A DNA stretch of 64,000 nt from Falsiroseomonas sp050563535 (GCF_050563535.1 NZ_JBNXUO010000001.1:1-64000); one strand, 5' to 3'. Positions 1 through 8,408 are shown, counted from the stretch's first letter. Program-made: numbers and translations. The notes: a model not told the origin generated them from the letters alone.

Positions 1-938
1 GCGGCGCCGCCCGCTGGGCGACCGGCCGGCTGCCGCCGCAGCCCTGCACGGCCGACCTCGCGCTTGCCCTCGGCATCGCCGGGCTACGGGCGCCGGAGGC
101 GGCCGGGACCGCGCCGGCGCCGCCCACGGCGGCCGCCGGGTTGCGGGTGCTGGTGGCCGACGACAACGCCGTCAACCGCCGCGTCGCCGCGCGCATCCTG
201 GAGAATGCGGGCCACAGCGTCGTGCTGGTCGCGAACGGCAGCGAGGCGCTCGATGCGCTGGAAGCGGCGGAGGAGGAGGGCGCGCAGCCCTTCGACGCCG
301 CGCTGCTCGACGTCAACATGCCGGGCCTCGACGGGGTGGAGGCGGCGAAGCTCTACCGCATGGGCGCGCTCGGCCAGGCGCGGCGGCTGCCGCTGCTGGC
401 GCTGACCGCGGATGCCACGCCGGAGGCGGCGGCCCGCTGCCTGGCCGCCGGCATGGACCGCTGCATCACCAAGCCGGTCGAGCCGGCGGCGCTGCTGGCG
501 GCGCTGGCCGAGGCAGCCGCATCCGCCGCACCCCGGGCGGCGCCCCCCGCGCCCGCCCCTGCGGCGCGGCCCGGACACATGGCCGCCGCCCTGGATGCGG
601 AGGTGCTGGACCGGCTGCTGGCGCTTGGCGGGGCGTCGTTCCTCGCCGGCCTTGCGGAGGATTTCCTGGCCGACGGCGAAGGCCTGCTGGACCGGCTGGC
701 GGCGGCGCAGGCCGCGCAGGACCGCACCGCCTTCGCGGCCGAGGCGCATGCGCTGGGCAGCTGCGCGGCCAATCTCGGCGCGCTGCCGCTGCAGGCGCTG
801 TGCCGCGCGGCGCAGGCGCGCGGCGGCGCGGGATGGGTGGCGGCCAGCGCGGGTGACGTCGCGGCGATACGCCAGGAATACGCGCGCCTGCGCCAGGCGC
901 TGGAACCGCACCGCGCGGTCGCGGCGCCGGCGGGCTGA
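1..938 (+). CDS. C-terminal part of RpfC-like hybrid sensor kinase (receiver + Hpt)
   Basis: The reading frame is open from the left edge, so the sensor and kinase part lies outside the window. After a proline/alanine-rich linker there is a receiver domain (about nt 141-500) with the acidic pair in VADDN and the phospho-acceptor Asp in LLDVNMPG (codon at 309). An Hpt domain follows (about nt 580-910) with candidate phospho-His in the AHALGS motif (codon at 747). The Lys usual three residues after this His is replaced. Receiver followed by a terminal Hpt is the RpfC/BarA layout, and the convergent neighbour is an RpfF homologue, so a DSF sensor is the best reading. Upstream domains cannot be checked here. 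Confidence 0.8.
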   Translation, partial: GAARWATGRLPPQPCTADLALALGIAGLRAPEAAGTAPAPPTAAAGLRVLVADDNAVNRRVAARILENAGHSVVLVANGSEALDALEAAEEEGAQPFDAALLDVNMPGLDGVEAAKLYRMGALGQARRLPLLALTADATPEAAARCLAAGMDRCITKPVEPAALLAALAEAAASAAPRAAPPAPAPAARPGHMAAALDAEVLDRLLALGGASFLAGLAEDFLADGEGLLDRLAAAQAAQDRTAFAAEAHALGSCAANLGALPLQALCRAAQARGGAGWVAASAGDVAAIRQEYARLRQALEPHRAVAAPAG

Positions 939-957
939 CCCGCGCGGCGCGGGCGCC

Positions 958-969
958 CGGGCGCGCCCG
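958..969. terminator. GC palindrome between convergent rpfC-like gene and rpfF
   Basis: CGGGCGCGCCCG is a perfect 12-bp palindrome in the 46-bp gap between two convergent stop codons. It could slow transcription from both sides. There is no T-tract, and in such GC-rich DNA palindromes of this size arise readily, so the call is weak. Confidence 0.3.
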
Positions 970-995
970 TCAGCCGCGCGCCGGTCAGCCGCGCG
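969..995. repeat. 15-bp imperfect tandem duplication at the end of rpfF
   Basis: The 12-mer GTCAGCCGCGCG occurs at 969 and again at 984, a period of 15 bp. The unit includes the rpfF stop codon read on the minus strand, so the terminal codons and stop are duplicated just beyond the gene. Only the first stop reached is used. It lies beside a GC palindrome (958-969). Confidence 0.6.
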
Positions 996-1914
996 CGATG
1001 GCGGCCAGGCGGCGGTCCTGCGCGGCGGCAAGGCGCACCATCTTGCGGATGTCGGCGGGCTCCAGCCGCAGCGCGGCACGGGCCCAGTCCTCCACCACGT
1101 CGCGCAGTTCCTGCATCGTCACCGGGTCGACGCGCCGGCGGGCGGAGCAGACGGCCTGGTGGGCGTTGAAGCGGCGGGAGGTGCGCTGGATCCAGTCGCG
1201 GGTGGCGGCCTCGCCCTCGCCATCCTCGGCGAGCACGTCGACGATGCCCATCGCATGCAGCTCCGCCGCGCCATGGACCGTGCCGGAGAGGATCATGCGT
1301 TCCGCCGCGACCCGCCCGATCCGGCGGGAGAGGAAGCTGTAGGCGCCCATGCCGGGGAACAGGTTGAACAGCACTTCCGGCAGGCCGAACTTCGCGCTCC
1401 GCTCGGCCACGATCACGTCATGCGCCAGCGCGCATTCGAAGCCGCCGCCGAGCGCATCCCCCTGCACCAGGGCGACGGTGATGATCGGCTGGCCGAAGGC
1501 GGTGTGGCTGGCATGGATCGCCTCCACCGAGGCGAGGCCGTAGCGGCGCAGGCTGGCGAGGTCGCGTGCCGCGATGAGTTCGGCGAACAGCGCGAGGTCG
1601 CCGCCGAGGTTGTAGATGCCGGGCACCGCGGACCCCGTGACGACATGGCGCAGCGGCGCCGCCGTGTCCGGCCGGGCCGCGAGCGCCCCCTGCATCGCTC
1701 GCAGGTCGGCGAGCAGGGCGGGGGAGAAGCAGGGGCGCCCCTGCGGCCGCATCCAGGACCACAGCGTCGCAGCCGGCAGGTCGAGGTCGATGCCGAGATC
1801 GGCGGTGGAGGCCGGCAGGGCGGCCGCGACCGGGGTCGCGCTGTCCTGCGGGTCGCGCCGGGGCCGCCAGCCCGCGCCGGGAGCTTCCGTAAGGGTCGTC
1901 TGCACGAAGGCCAT
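985..1914 (-). CDS. rpfF: RpfF-type DSF synthase (crotonase fold)
   Basis: A 309-residue crotonase-fold protein. RpfF enzymes make cis-2-unsaturated fatty acid signals (DSF) by dehydrating 3-hydroxyacyl-ACP and releasing the free acid. Glu160 (in GGGFECAL) and Glu180 (in GLPEVLFNLFPG) are 20 residues apart, exactly the spacing of the two catalytic Glu in Xanthomonas RpfF (141/161). The YNLGGDL segment and the LFPGMGAYSF motif are also characteristic and differ from ordinary enoyl-CoA hydratases. The start is ATG with GGAGAGGAG six bases upstream. It is convergent with the RpfC-like gene. The product is probably cytoplasmic. The exact signal acyl chain cannot be read from sequence. Confidence 0.85.
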   Translation of the reverse strand: MAFVQTTLTEAPGAGWRPRRDPQDSATPVAAALPASTADLGIDLDLPAATLWSWMRPQGRPCFSPALLADLRAMQGALAARPDTAAPLRHVVTGSAVPGIYNLGGDLALFAELIAARDLASLRRYGLASVEAIHASHTAFGQPIITVALVQGDALGGGFECALAHDVIVAERSAKFGLPEVLFNLFPGMGAYSFLSRRIGRVAAERMILSGTVHGAAELHAMGIVDVLAEDGEGEAATRDWIQRTSRRFNAHQAVCSARRRVDPVTMQELRDVVEDWARAALRLEPADIRKMVRLAAAQDRRLAAIARG

Positions 1915-1995
1915 CGGGCGCTCCTCTCCGCTGCGGACCGGTTGCGGGGCGCTGGTTCGCGAACCCGTGTCCGGTCGATCACGAAGAAGTTATAC

Positions 1996-2001
1996 ATTAT
2001 A
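1996..2001 (-). promoter_or_regulatory. Candidate -10 element for rpfF
   Basis: Read on the minus strand this is a perfect TATAAT, about 82 bases before the rpfF start codon, inside an unusually AT-rich patch (about 1985-2030). The best -35 at 16-bp spacing (TTTCCG) is poor. The position suggests a dedicated rpfF promoter with an untranslated leader of roughly 75 bases. Confidence 0.5.
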
Positions 2002-2115
2002 CGTTCCATCCCGCAAGCGGAAATATCGCGCCGGAATGGAAACGTCGCCGGGTTGCCTATCGCGTGGGGATCATCCGGGGCGGCCTGAGCCCGCATACGG
2101 GCATCGGGCCGTGCG

Positions 2116-3390
2116 TCAGGCGGCGGCCAGGGCCCAGGCCATCAGCACGCGGCAGGCGGCGTCGAAATCCTCCATCCGCATCGCCTCGTCGGGGTTGTGG
2201 CTGCCGTTCTGGCTGCGGACGAAGATCATTCCTGCCGGGATGCCGGCGCCGGCGAAGCTCTGCGCATCATGCCCGCCGCCGCTCGGCATGCGGCGGCAGG
2301 GCACGCCGGCTTCCGCCGCCGCGCGGTCCAGCGCGTCGATCATGGCGGGATGCATGGGCACCGGGGCGCGCCCCTGCTCGGGCCCCATCTCGAAGCGCAC
2401 GCCGCGGCGCGCCTCGATCTCCGCGACCAGGGCGTGCATCTCCCCGAACAGCAGGTCGAGCGCGCGCTGTTCCCCGCTGCGGACGTCGAGCTTCAGCGCG
2501 ACCTCGCCCGGGACCTTGCCGAAGCCGGCGCGCGGCCCGGTGTCGAAGACGCAGAAGGTGCAGACCAGCTCGTGCCCCGCCTCCTCCAGCCGGATCCAGG
2601 CCGCTTCCAACCGGTGCGCCAGTTCCGCCGCCGCCAGCACCGCGTCGCGCCGGTGCCGCCGGGGCGTGGTGCCGGAATGGTTGTACTCGCCCACCACGCG
2701 CGCGAAGCGGTGGCGGCGGTTGCCGGGCAGCCCGGTGACGATGCCGACCGGCAGCGCCGCCTCCTCCAGCACCAGGCCCTGCTCGATGTGCAGCTCGACA
2801 TAGGCCTCGACATTGTGCGGGCCGAGTTCGCGCGCGCCCGACCGGCACCAGTCCGGGTCGAAGCCGGACTGGCGCATCGCCTCCTCCAGCGTGACCGAGC
2901 CGTCCATGCGGCGCGTCGCCAGCGCCGCCGCGTCCATCAGGCCGAGCGCGGCGCGGCTGCCGGGGAAGGGGGTGGGGAACCAGGCGCCGCCCTCCTCGGA
3001 CCGGATGGCCATCACCTCCACGTCGCGGCGCGGGGCGAAGCCGGCGCGGCGTAGCCCGGCTGCCACGGCGAGCCCCGCCATGACGCCCGCCGTCCCGTCA
3101 TAGTCGCCGCCCTGCGCCACGGAATCGAGGTGGCTGCCGATGACGATGCGCTTCGCCGCCCGGTCGGTGCCCGGCAGCGTCATGTAGAGGTTCCCGGCAG
3201 GGTCGGTGCGCGTGCGCAGCCCTGCCCCTTCCGCCGCGGCGCGGACGATGTCGTGCGCCCGCTGCTCGCCCGGGCCGTAGCCCTCGCGCGTCACGCCGCC
3301 GCGCGGGTCGCGCGTGGCGTCGTGGATGCGGGCGAACAGGTCCCGCGCGAGGTCGAGGTCCGGCGCGGGGCGGTTGGAGGGCATCGTCAT
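2116..3390 (-). CDS. M20-family amidase/hydantoinase-carbamoylase type hydrolase
   Basis: A 424-residue metallopeptidase-fold amidohydrolase of the N-carbamoyl-L-amino-acid hydrolase / allantoate amidohydrolase group. The two-metal ligands are visible: His87 (GSHLDS), Asp98 (GGDYDGTAG), the Glu132-Glu133 pair (RSEEGGAW), His201 (ELHIEQG) and His398 (SHNPDE). The motif GGGHDAQ (371-377) is also family-typical. Family members cleave carbamoyl or ureido groups from small acids. The substrate here is unknown. Its ATG shares one base with the stop of the Bug receptor gene just upstream, so the two are probably co-translated and the receptor may feed this enzyme. A second ATG two codons in is an alternative start. 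Confidence 0.85.
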   Translation of the reverse strand: MTMPSNRPAPDLDLARDLFARIHDATRDPRGGVTREGYGPGEQRAHDIVRAAAEGAGLRTRTDPAGNLYMTLPGTDRAAKRIVIGSHLDSVAQGGDYDGTAGVMAGLAVAAGLRRAGFAPRRDVEVMAIRSEEGGAWFPTPFPGSRAALGLMDAAALATRRMDGSVTLEEAMRQSGFDPDWCRSGARELGPHNVEAYVELHIEQGLVLEEAALPVGIVTGLPGNRRHRFARVVGEYNHSGTTPRRHRRDAVLAAAELAHRLEAAWIRLEEAGHELVCTFCVFDTGPRAGFGKVPGEVALKLDVRSGEQRALDLLFGEMHALVAEIEARRGVRFEMGPEQGRAPVPMHPAMIDALDRAAAEAGVPCRRMPSGGGHDAQSFAGAGIPAGMIFVRSQNGSHNPDEAMRMEDFDAACRVLMAWALAAA

Positions 3391-4406
3391 CAGTCCAGCT
3401 TCGCGCCCGAGATCTGCACCAGGCGCTGCCAGCGCGGCGTGTCGGCGCGGATCAGCGCGGCCAGCGCGGCGGGCGTGTCGCTCAGCACCGTGCGGAAGCC
3501 GAGCGGCCGCAGGCGGTCCGGCAGGTCCGACCCCGTCGCCGCGACCCGCACCGCATCGAGCAGGCGGGCGATGACGGGGGCGGGCGTGCCGGGCGGGGCC
3601 ATGATGGCGTTCCAGGTGTCCACATCGAGGTCGCCGAGGCCGAGATCAGCGAATTCCCCCATACCCGGCACGTCGGGCACGTAGAACTGCCGCTGCCGCG
3701 TGCTGACCGCCAGCGCCTTCACCGCGCCGCGTTCCACCAGCGGCATCAGCGCGGGGGGGCTGTCGAACATCATGTCGATGCGGCCGGAGACGAGGTCGTT
3801 GATGGCCGGCCCGCCGCCGCGATAGGGGACGTGCAGGATGCGCACGCCGGCCGCCTGGTTGATCGCCTCGATGTTGAGGTGGCTGGAGGTGCCGGCGCCC
3901 GAGGAGCCCATCGTCACCCCTTCCGGGTTCGCCCGCGCCCAGTGGATCAGCGCGCGGAAATCGGTCCAGCCGCGCCGCGCCGCGGTGTCCGCGTTCACGA
4001 CGCAGAGCCTCGACCCGTCGGTGATCTGCGTGACGGGGGCGAGGTCCGTCAGCGGGTCGAAGGGCATGCGCGCATAGAGGAAGGGCGCGGCGCAGAGCAC
4101 GGCGACGCCGATGATGCCGAGGGTGGCGCCGTCCGGCGGCGCCTTCGCCACCGCATCCGCGCCGATCACGCCGCCCGCGCCGCTGCGGTTCTCGACCACC
4201 ACCGACTGCCCGAGCACGGGGGAGAGCCGGTCGGCGAGGAGACGGCCGAGGATGTCGATGGCGCCCCCGGGCGGGAAGGGCACAACCAGCCGCACCGTGC
4301 GGCCGCCGGCCACCGGCTGCGCGCCCGCCGCCCGCGCGCCTGCCGCGAGCGCGGCGCCCATCAGCAGGCTGCGCCGCCGGTGCATGAGGCCCTTCATGGA
4401 TCGCAT
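3390..4406 (-). CDS. Bug/TctC-family tripartite tricarboxylate transporter receptor
   Basis: A periplasmic binding protein of 338 residues. It has an Arg-rich N-terminus followed by a hydrophobic stretch ending in AGA-Q, so it is exported, possibly by Tat. Family hallmarks are VVPFPPGG after the signal, VVENRSGAGG, and the loop HVPYRGGGPAINDL that contacts ligand carboxylates. No TctA/TctB membrane genes lie nearby, so it is an orphan receptor. Three in-frame ATGs (4406, 4397, 4382) make the start uncertain. It precedes the M20 amidase with a one-base overlap, which suggests an N-carbamoyl or ureido acid as ligand (inference). Confidence 0.88.
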   Translation of the reverse strand: MRSMKGLMHRRRSLLMGAALAAGARAAGAQPVAGGRTVRLVVPFPPGGAIDILGRLLADRLSPVLGQSVVVENRSGAGGVIGADAVAKAPPDGATLGIIGVAVLCAAPFLYARMPFDPLTDLAPVTQITDGSRLCVVNADTAARRGWTDFRALIHWARANPEGVTMGSSGAGTSSHLNIEAINQAAGVRILHVPYRGGGPAINDLVSGRIDMMFDSPPALMPLVERGAVKALAVSTRQRQFYVPDVPGMGEFADLGLGDLDVDTWNAIMAPPGTPAPVIARLLDAVRVAATGSDLPDRLRPLGFRTVLSDTPAALAALIRADTPRWQRLVQISGAKLD

Positions 4407-4464
4407 CCCCGTCCTGTCCCGGGGAGCCTAGGGCCGCGGCGCCTCCGCCGCCAAGCCGGCGCGC

Positions 4465-7203
4465 CTAACCCGCCGCCTTGCCGGCCAGCGCCACGTCCAG
4501 CGGGGACGGTGCGGCGGGATCGGGCGGCGCCAGGACCCGCGCCACCGGCAGGGCGATGTCACAGACCAGGCCGGCGGCGTCCCAGCGGCGGCTGACGGTG
4601 CCGCCCAGCTGGCCTTGCGTCAGCATCTCGATCACGCGGGATCCGAAGCCGCGGCGTTCGGGCGCCGCTTCCACCGGCGGCCCGCCGCTCTCCGCCCAGC
4701 GCAGGCGCAGCATCCCGGCCGCCGCATCGACCCGCCAGGACAGCGCGACCATCCCGCCGGCCGCGGAGAGCGCGCCGTATTTCGTCGCGTTGGTCGCAAG
4801 TTCGTGCACGATCATCGAGAGCGGCTGCGCGGCAAGCGGCGCGAGCGTGACGGAGGGGCCGTCCAGGTGCAGGCCGGGCGCGCCGTGGATCGCGCCCTCG
4901 GCCGGCAGGAAGGCCGCAAGCTCCGCCGCGAGCAGCGCGCGCAGCTCCACCCCCGTCCAGCGCACCTCCGCCAGCAGGCCCTGCGCGCGCGCCAGCGCGG
5001 CGACGCGCCCTTCGACCGCGCGCGCGAAGGCCTTCGGGTCCTCCGCGCGGGTCAGGCGCAGCACGCTCTGCACCATGGTCAGCGCGTTCTTGGCGCGGTG
5101 GTCCACTTCCCGCGCGAGGAGGAGCTGGCGCTGCTCGGCGTTCTTCCGCTCGGTCACCTCCTCCGCCACGACGTTGACGCCGGCGATGCGGCCGGCGGCG
5201 TCGAACAGCGGGTACCAGTGCTCCTCCCAGACACGCCTTATGCCGGGCTGCGCCGGCGTCTCGCCCGCGATCTCGACATTCAGCACGGGCTCGCCGGTCT
5301 CGATCACCATGCGGAGCAGCTGTTCGGCCGCATCGGCGATGGCCGGCACCACCTCGCGCGCGGTGCGGCCGATATGCGCCTCGGCGGGCAGGCCGTTGAT
5401 GGCGGCGAGGCGTTCGTTGACGCGCCGGAAACGGCCCTGCAGGTCGAAGACGCAGAGCCCGACGGGCGCCGTGTCGTAGACCAGGCGAAGCTCGGCCAGC
5501 GCCGCGCGGGTTTCCGCCTCGGCACGGACGCGGTCGCTGACGTCGATCATCACGCCGATGGCGCGGCGGGGCCGCCCGTCGGCGTCGCGCTCGGCGCGCC
5601 CGCGCGCCAGCAGCCAGCGTTCCCGGCCGGCGGCGTCCGGCGCCGCGGCGCGGAACTCCACCGCGTAGGCGCCGCCTTCCATCGCCCCCCGCCAGGCCGC
5701 GGCGACGCGCGCGCGGTCCTGCGGGTGCACCACCTCCAGCCAGTCCGCGGCCCTGAAGTCGGCCTCGGCGACGCCGAGCAGCGCCATCGCCTCCGCCGAC
5801 CGGTGGCCCTGCCCGGTGACGAGGCAGACCTCCCAGACGCCGACCTGCGCGCCCTCGGTCGCCAGGCGCCGCATCTCCTCGCTCTCGCGCAGCGCGACCT
5901 CGGCGCGCTTGCGCTCGCTGATGTCGGTGTAGAACAGCGCGATGCCCGAGGCGACCGGCACCGCGCGGATGTCGAGCCATGCATCGTGCCGGTCGGAGAC
6001 GTAGTGGTGCTCGAACTGCACCGGCGCGCGGGTCTCCATCACGCCGCGATAGGCCTCCTCAACCCGCGTGCCGACCGATGCGGGCCAGAGCTCCCAATGC
6101 GTGCGGCCGAGGATCTCCGCCGCGGGCCGGCCATCGAGCCGGAGGGCGTGGGCGTTGACGTCCACCACCCGGAAGTCGCGGTCGAGCGCGATGAAGGCGT
6201 CGGTCATGCTCTCGAGCGTGTCGCGCAGGCGCGCCTCGCCCTCGGCCAGTTCCCGCGTCCGTTCGGCGACGCGGCGCTCCAGCATGCCGCGCTCCTCCCG
6301 CAGTTCGCCGACCAGCGCGCGCTGCGCCGCCGCGCCGCGCAGGCCGAGCGCGGTGAGTCCCGCAAGGGCGGCGATCACCGCCGCCACCATGCCGCCCGTC
6401 ATCCAGGCGCGCCGGCGCCATTCGGCAAGGATGCCGTCCGTGCCCTGGCGGACCACCAGCTTCACCGGGAAGCGCGCGAGCTGGCGTTCGGCCGCCAGTT
6501 GGCCGTCGGTGCCGGCCCTGGTCATCGCGCCGATCACGGAGGCGGCTTCCGCAAGGTCCGCCGGCGGCGGCCAGATGGCCAGCGGCGCGCCGTCCTGCCG
6601 GACCAGGGCGAGCCGCGCATCCGCGCCGAGGCCGCTTTCGGCATAGGCCGCGGCGAAGTGGTCGCTGAGGACGCCGGCCGCGACCACGCCGGCAAAGGCG
6701 CCATCCGCGGCCAGCAGCGGGCGGCTGAGCGTGAAGCGCAGGCGCCGCACGCTCGGCCCGAGCGCGAGCGCCCCGACATGCAGCCCGCCTTCGCCATCCC
6801 GGTGGGCCTGGAAATAGGGCCTGTCCGCGAAGGGCCCGCGGCTTGCCGGCGGATGGGACCAGCTTTCCGCGACCAGGAAGCCTGCCGCGTCCATCACCCA
6901 GACCGAGGCGATCTGCTGCCCCCCCTCCACCAGGCCATGCAGCGTCTGCGCCAGCCGCTGCGCCCGCTCCTCCTCCTCCGGCCGGGGCAGGTCGGCGGCG
7001 GCGAGCACCCCCGCGCGGATGATGCGGTCCCCCGTCTCCAGCGCCCGGTCCGCATGCAGTTCCAGCAGCCGCGCCGTGGTGGCCAGCTTCGCCCCGGCCG
7101 CGTCCAGCACGGTCCGGCGGTCCACCAGGACCGATGTCGCCCAGACGCCGATGCAGGCGAGGGAGGCGGTCACGAAGGCGAGCCGCCAGGCGGTCCGTTG
7201 CAA
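4465..7203 (-). CDS. Membrane sensor histidine kinase, HWE family, with Cache-like and three PAS domains
   Basis: A 912-residue inner-membrane kinase. A TM segment (about 7-27) is followed by an extracytoplasmic dCache-like sensor (35-255), a second TM (268-290), a coiled linker, and three PAS units (about 325-433, 445-560, 572-688). The kinase core has phospho-His702 in AREVDHRAKN, the N-box HELATNATKYGAL, and the W-x-E segment RWAESGG that marks the HWE family common in alphaproteobacteria. There is no receiver domain and no response regulator beside it, so it is an orphan whose partner must be elsewhere. The start is TTG at 7203 with a weak GGGAGCGGA upstream. Confidence 0.9.
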   Translation of the reverse strand: MQRTAWRLAFVTASLACIGVWATSVLVDRRTVLDAAGAKLATTARLLELHADRALETGDRIIRAGVLAAADLPRPEEEERAQRLAQTLHGLVEGGQQIASVWVMDAAGFLVAESWSHPPASRGPFADRPYFQAHRDGEGGLHVGALALGPSVRRLRFTLSRPLLAADGAFAGVVAAGVLSDHFAAAYAESGLGADARLALVRQDGAPLAIWPPPADLAEAASVIGAMTRAGTDGQLAAERQLARFPVKLVVRQGTDGILAEWRRRAWMTGGMVAAVIAALAGLTALGLRGAAAQRALVGELREERGMLERRVAERTRELAEGEARLRDTLESMTDAFIALDRDFRVVDVNAHALRLDGRPAAEILGRTHWELWPASVGTRVEEAYRGVMETRAPVQFEHHYVSDRHDAWLDIRAVPVASGIALFYTDISERKRAEVALRESEEMRRLATEGAQVGVWEVCLVTGQGHRSAEAMALLGVAEADFRAADWLEVVHPQDRARVAAAWRGAMEGGAYAVEFRAAAPDAAGRERWLLARGRAERDADGRPRRAIGVMIDVSDRVRAEAETRAALAELRLVYDTAPVGLCVFDLQGRFRRVNERLAAINGLPAEAHIGRTAREVVPAIADAAEQLLRMVIETGEPVLNVEIAGETPAQPGIRRVWEEHWYPLFDAAGRIAGVNVVAEEVTERKNAEQRQLLLAREVDHRAKNALTMVQSVLRLTRAEDPKAFARAVEGRVAALARAQGLLAEVRWTGVELRALLAAELAAFLPAEGAIHGAPGLHLDGPSVTLAPLAAQPLSMIVHELATNATKYGALSAAGGMVALSWRVDAAAGMLRLRWAESGGPPVEAAPERRGFGSRVIEMLTQGQLGGTVSRRWDAAGLVCDIALPVARVLAPPDPAAPSPLDVALAGKAAG

Positions 7204-7387
7204 GGTGCTGAATCCGCTCCCGGTTGAGATCCCCGGTCCTTTCGAAACGGATGCGCGCCGACATGCAAGCGGCTCCGGTGCGTCTCACGGTGGGTTGATG
7301 GGGCCCATGCGGCGGGCCGTGCCCGGATGTGGCCACCAGGCCAGCCATCCGCCACGGCGCCGCTGCGGGGGCGTATCGTTGTCGGTG

Positions 7388-7408
7388 CCATGCTGCATCG
7401 CAGCATGG
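7388..7408. promoter_or_regulatory. Perfect 9-bp inverted repeat in a leader/promoter region
   Basis: CCATGCTGC and GCAGCATGG are separated by only three bases (ATC). The repeat lies in the 257-bp gap between the HWE kinase (leftward) and the small gene at 7461, 52 bases before that gene's ATG. It could be a repressor operator or an RNA stem-loop. I see nothing else clear in the gap apart from a possible -10 (TATGCT, 7417-7422). Confidence 0.5.
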
Positions 7409-7460
7409 AAAGGGGCTATGCTGGCGCGACTCTCGGGCGTCTTCGCGAAAGGATCACCGG

Positions 7461-7706
7461 ATGGGCCGCCTCATGGCCGTCTCCTTCAAGCCCTATCGGG
7501 GCCACCAGCTGGAACTGCGCGACGGCGGCCGTGGCACGCATGCCGTCATCATCCACCCGCCCGGCGGCCGCGGCGCCCCGCAGCCCGTGCCTGCCGACCC
7601 GGCGGCGACGCTCGGCGAGATGGTGATGCAGGCGAAGGCGCTGATCGACGGCGTGATGGGCCCGCGCCCGGCGCCCGCCTTCCCGCGCGCCCCGATCCGT
7701 CGCTGA
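7461..7706 (+). CDS. Small hypothetical protein (81 aa)
   Basis: I do not recognise this family. ATG at 7461 has AAAGGA nine bases upstream; a second ATG at 7473 is possible. The product is soluble and basic, with an N-terminal half VSFKPYRGHQLELRDGG that looks like a short beta-rich segment and a helical middle (ATLGEMVMQAKALIDGVM). The end is Pro/Arg-rich. It has no membrane segment, signal or Cys. It stands alone between the divergent HWE kinase and the convergent tetR. A 9-bp inverted repeat lies in its leader. The reading frame stays open upstream, but only this start has a ribosome site. Confidence 0.6.
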   Translation: MGRLMAVSFKPYRGHQLELRDGGRGTHAVIIHPPGGRGAPQPVPADPAATLGEMVMQAKALIDGVMGPRPAPAFPRAPIRR

Positions 7707-7715
7707 GGCGCCGCG

Positions 7716-8333
7716 TCAGGGGCCGGCGGCCGGCATCCGCCGCAACCCCGCCAGGAAACGGTCCACGGAGCGGTCGATCACCGGGCCCGGATCGTCGGGC
7801 GTCGGCAGCAGGTAGATGAAGCGGCGGATGCCGAGATAGACGATGCCGCCGTGCAGGGCCCACATCTCCTCCATCTCGGGGAGGCGGTGCGTGCCGGAGG
7901 CGCCGATCTCGTCGCGCATCGGCGCGAGGAGGCTGCCGCCGACGCGGGTGAGGTAGCGCAGGTTCAGCGCCTCTCCCGCCAGGCCTGCCCACATGAAGAT
8001 GCGCATCCATTCATAGGTGAAGATCGCCCCGGCATACTGGCGGTAGAAGCGGCGCAGGCGTTCGTCGATCGGCACGGCGCGGTCGCGGATCTCCTCGGCC
8101 CAGCTTGGCGAGAGGCGGTCGAGGAAGACGCGCTCGAACACCGCCTCGACCAGTTCGGCCTTGCTGCCGAAATAGCGGTAGACCAGCGCCTGAGTGATGC
8201 CGGCGCGACGTGCCAGGTCGCGCGTGGTGCCGCCGAAGCCGACCTCGGCGAAGTGGCACACCGCGGCGGCGACGATCTGTTCGCGCCTCGCCTTCGGCTC
8301 CAGCCGCCGCGCGGGGCGCGCCATGCCGTCCAA
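7716..8333 (-). CDS. TetR/AcrR-family transcriptional regulator
   Basis: A 205-residue one-domain repressor. The N-terminal helix-turn-helix (about 15-60) reads REQIVAAAVCHFAEVGFGG then ITQALVYRYFGSKAEL, the standard TetR recognition helix. The C-terminal ligand-binding part is helical and rich in aromatic residues. It diverges from the molybdenum hydroxylase/TRAP operon and shares with it a 137-bp control region holding a perfect 14-bp palindrome, so it probably controls both. The inducer is unknown but is likely a substrate of that operon. Confidence 0.88.
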   Translation of the reverse strand: MDGMARPARRLEPKARREQIVAAAVCHFAEVGFGGTTRDLARRAGITQALVYRYFGSKAELVEAVFERVFLDRLSPSWAEEIRDRAVPIDERLRRFYRQYAGAIFTYEWMRIFMWAGLAGEALNLRYLTRVGGSLLAPMRDEIGASGTHRLPEMEEMWALHGGIVYLGIRRFIYLLPTPDDPGPVIDRSVDRFLAGLRRMPAAGP

Positions 8334-8394
8334 ACCGTCCTCCCCCGGATCGCGGACGTTGCGCCCGCTGCTTGACAGGCAGCTTAGTTTCCGC

Positions 8395-8408
8395 TGATCA
8401 ATTGATCA
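8395..8408. promoter_or_regulatory. Candidate TetR operator (14-bp palindrome)
   Basis: TGATCAATTGATCA is perfectly palindromic and AT-rich against a GC-rich background. It lies in the divergent tetR-coxM gap. It starts 17 bp after a plus-strand TTGACA (8372-8377). It also covers a minus-strand TTGATC that stands 17 bp from TAAGCT (8381-8386). Binding there would block both promoters, the classic arrangement for an autoregulating TetR repressor. Confidence 0.65.

Noticed and set aside
4615..7227. 870-residue reading frame on the plus strand opposite the HWE kinase
   Set aside because: A high-GC antisense shadow: low-complexity Arg/Ala/Gly composition, no domain, while the minus strand encodes clear Cache, PAS and kinase motifs.
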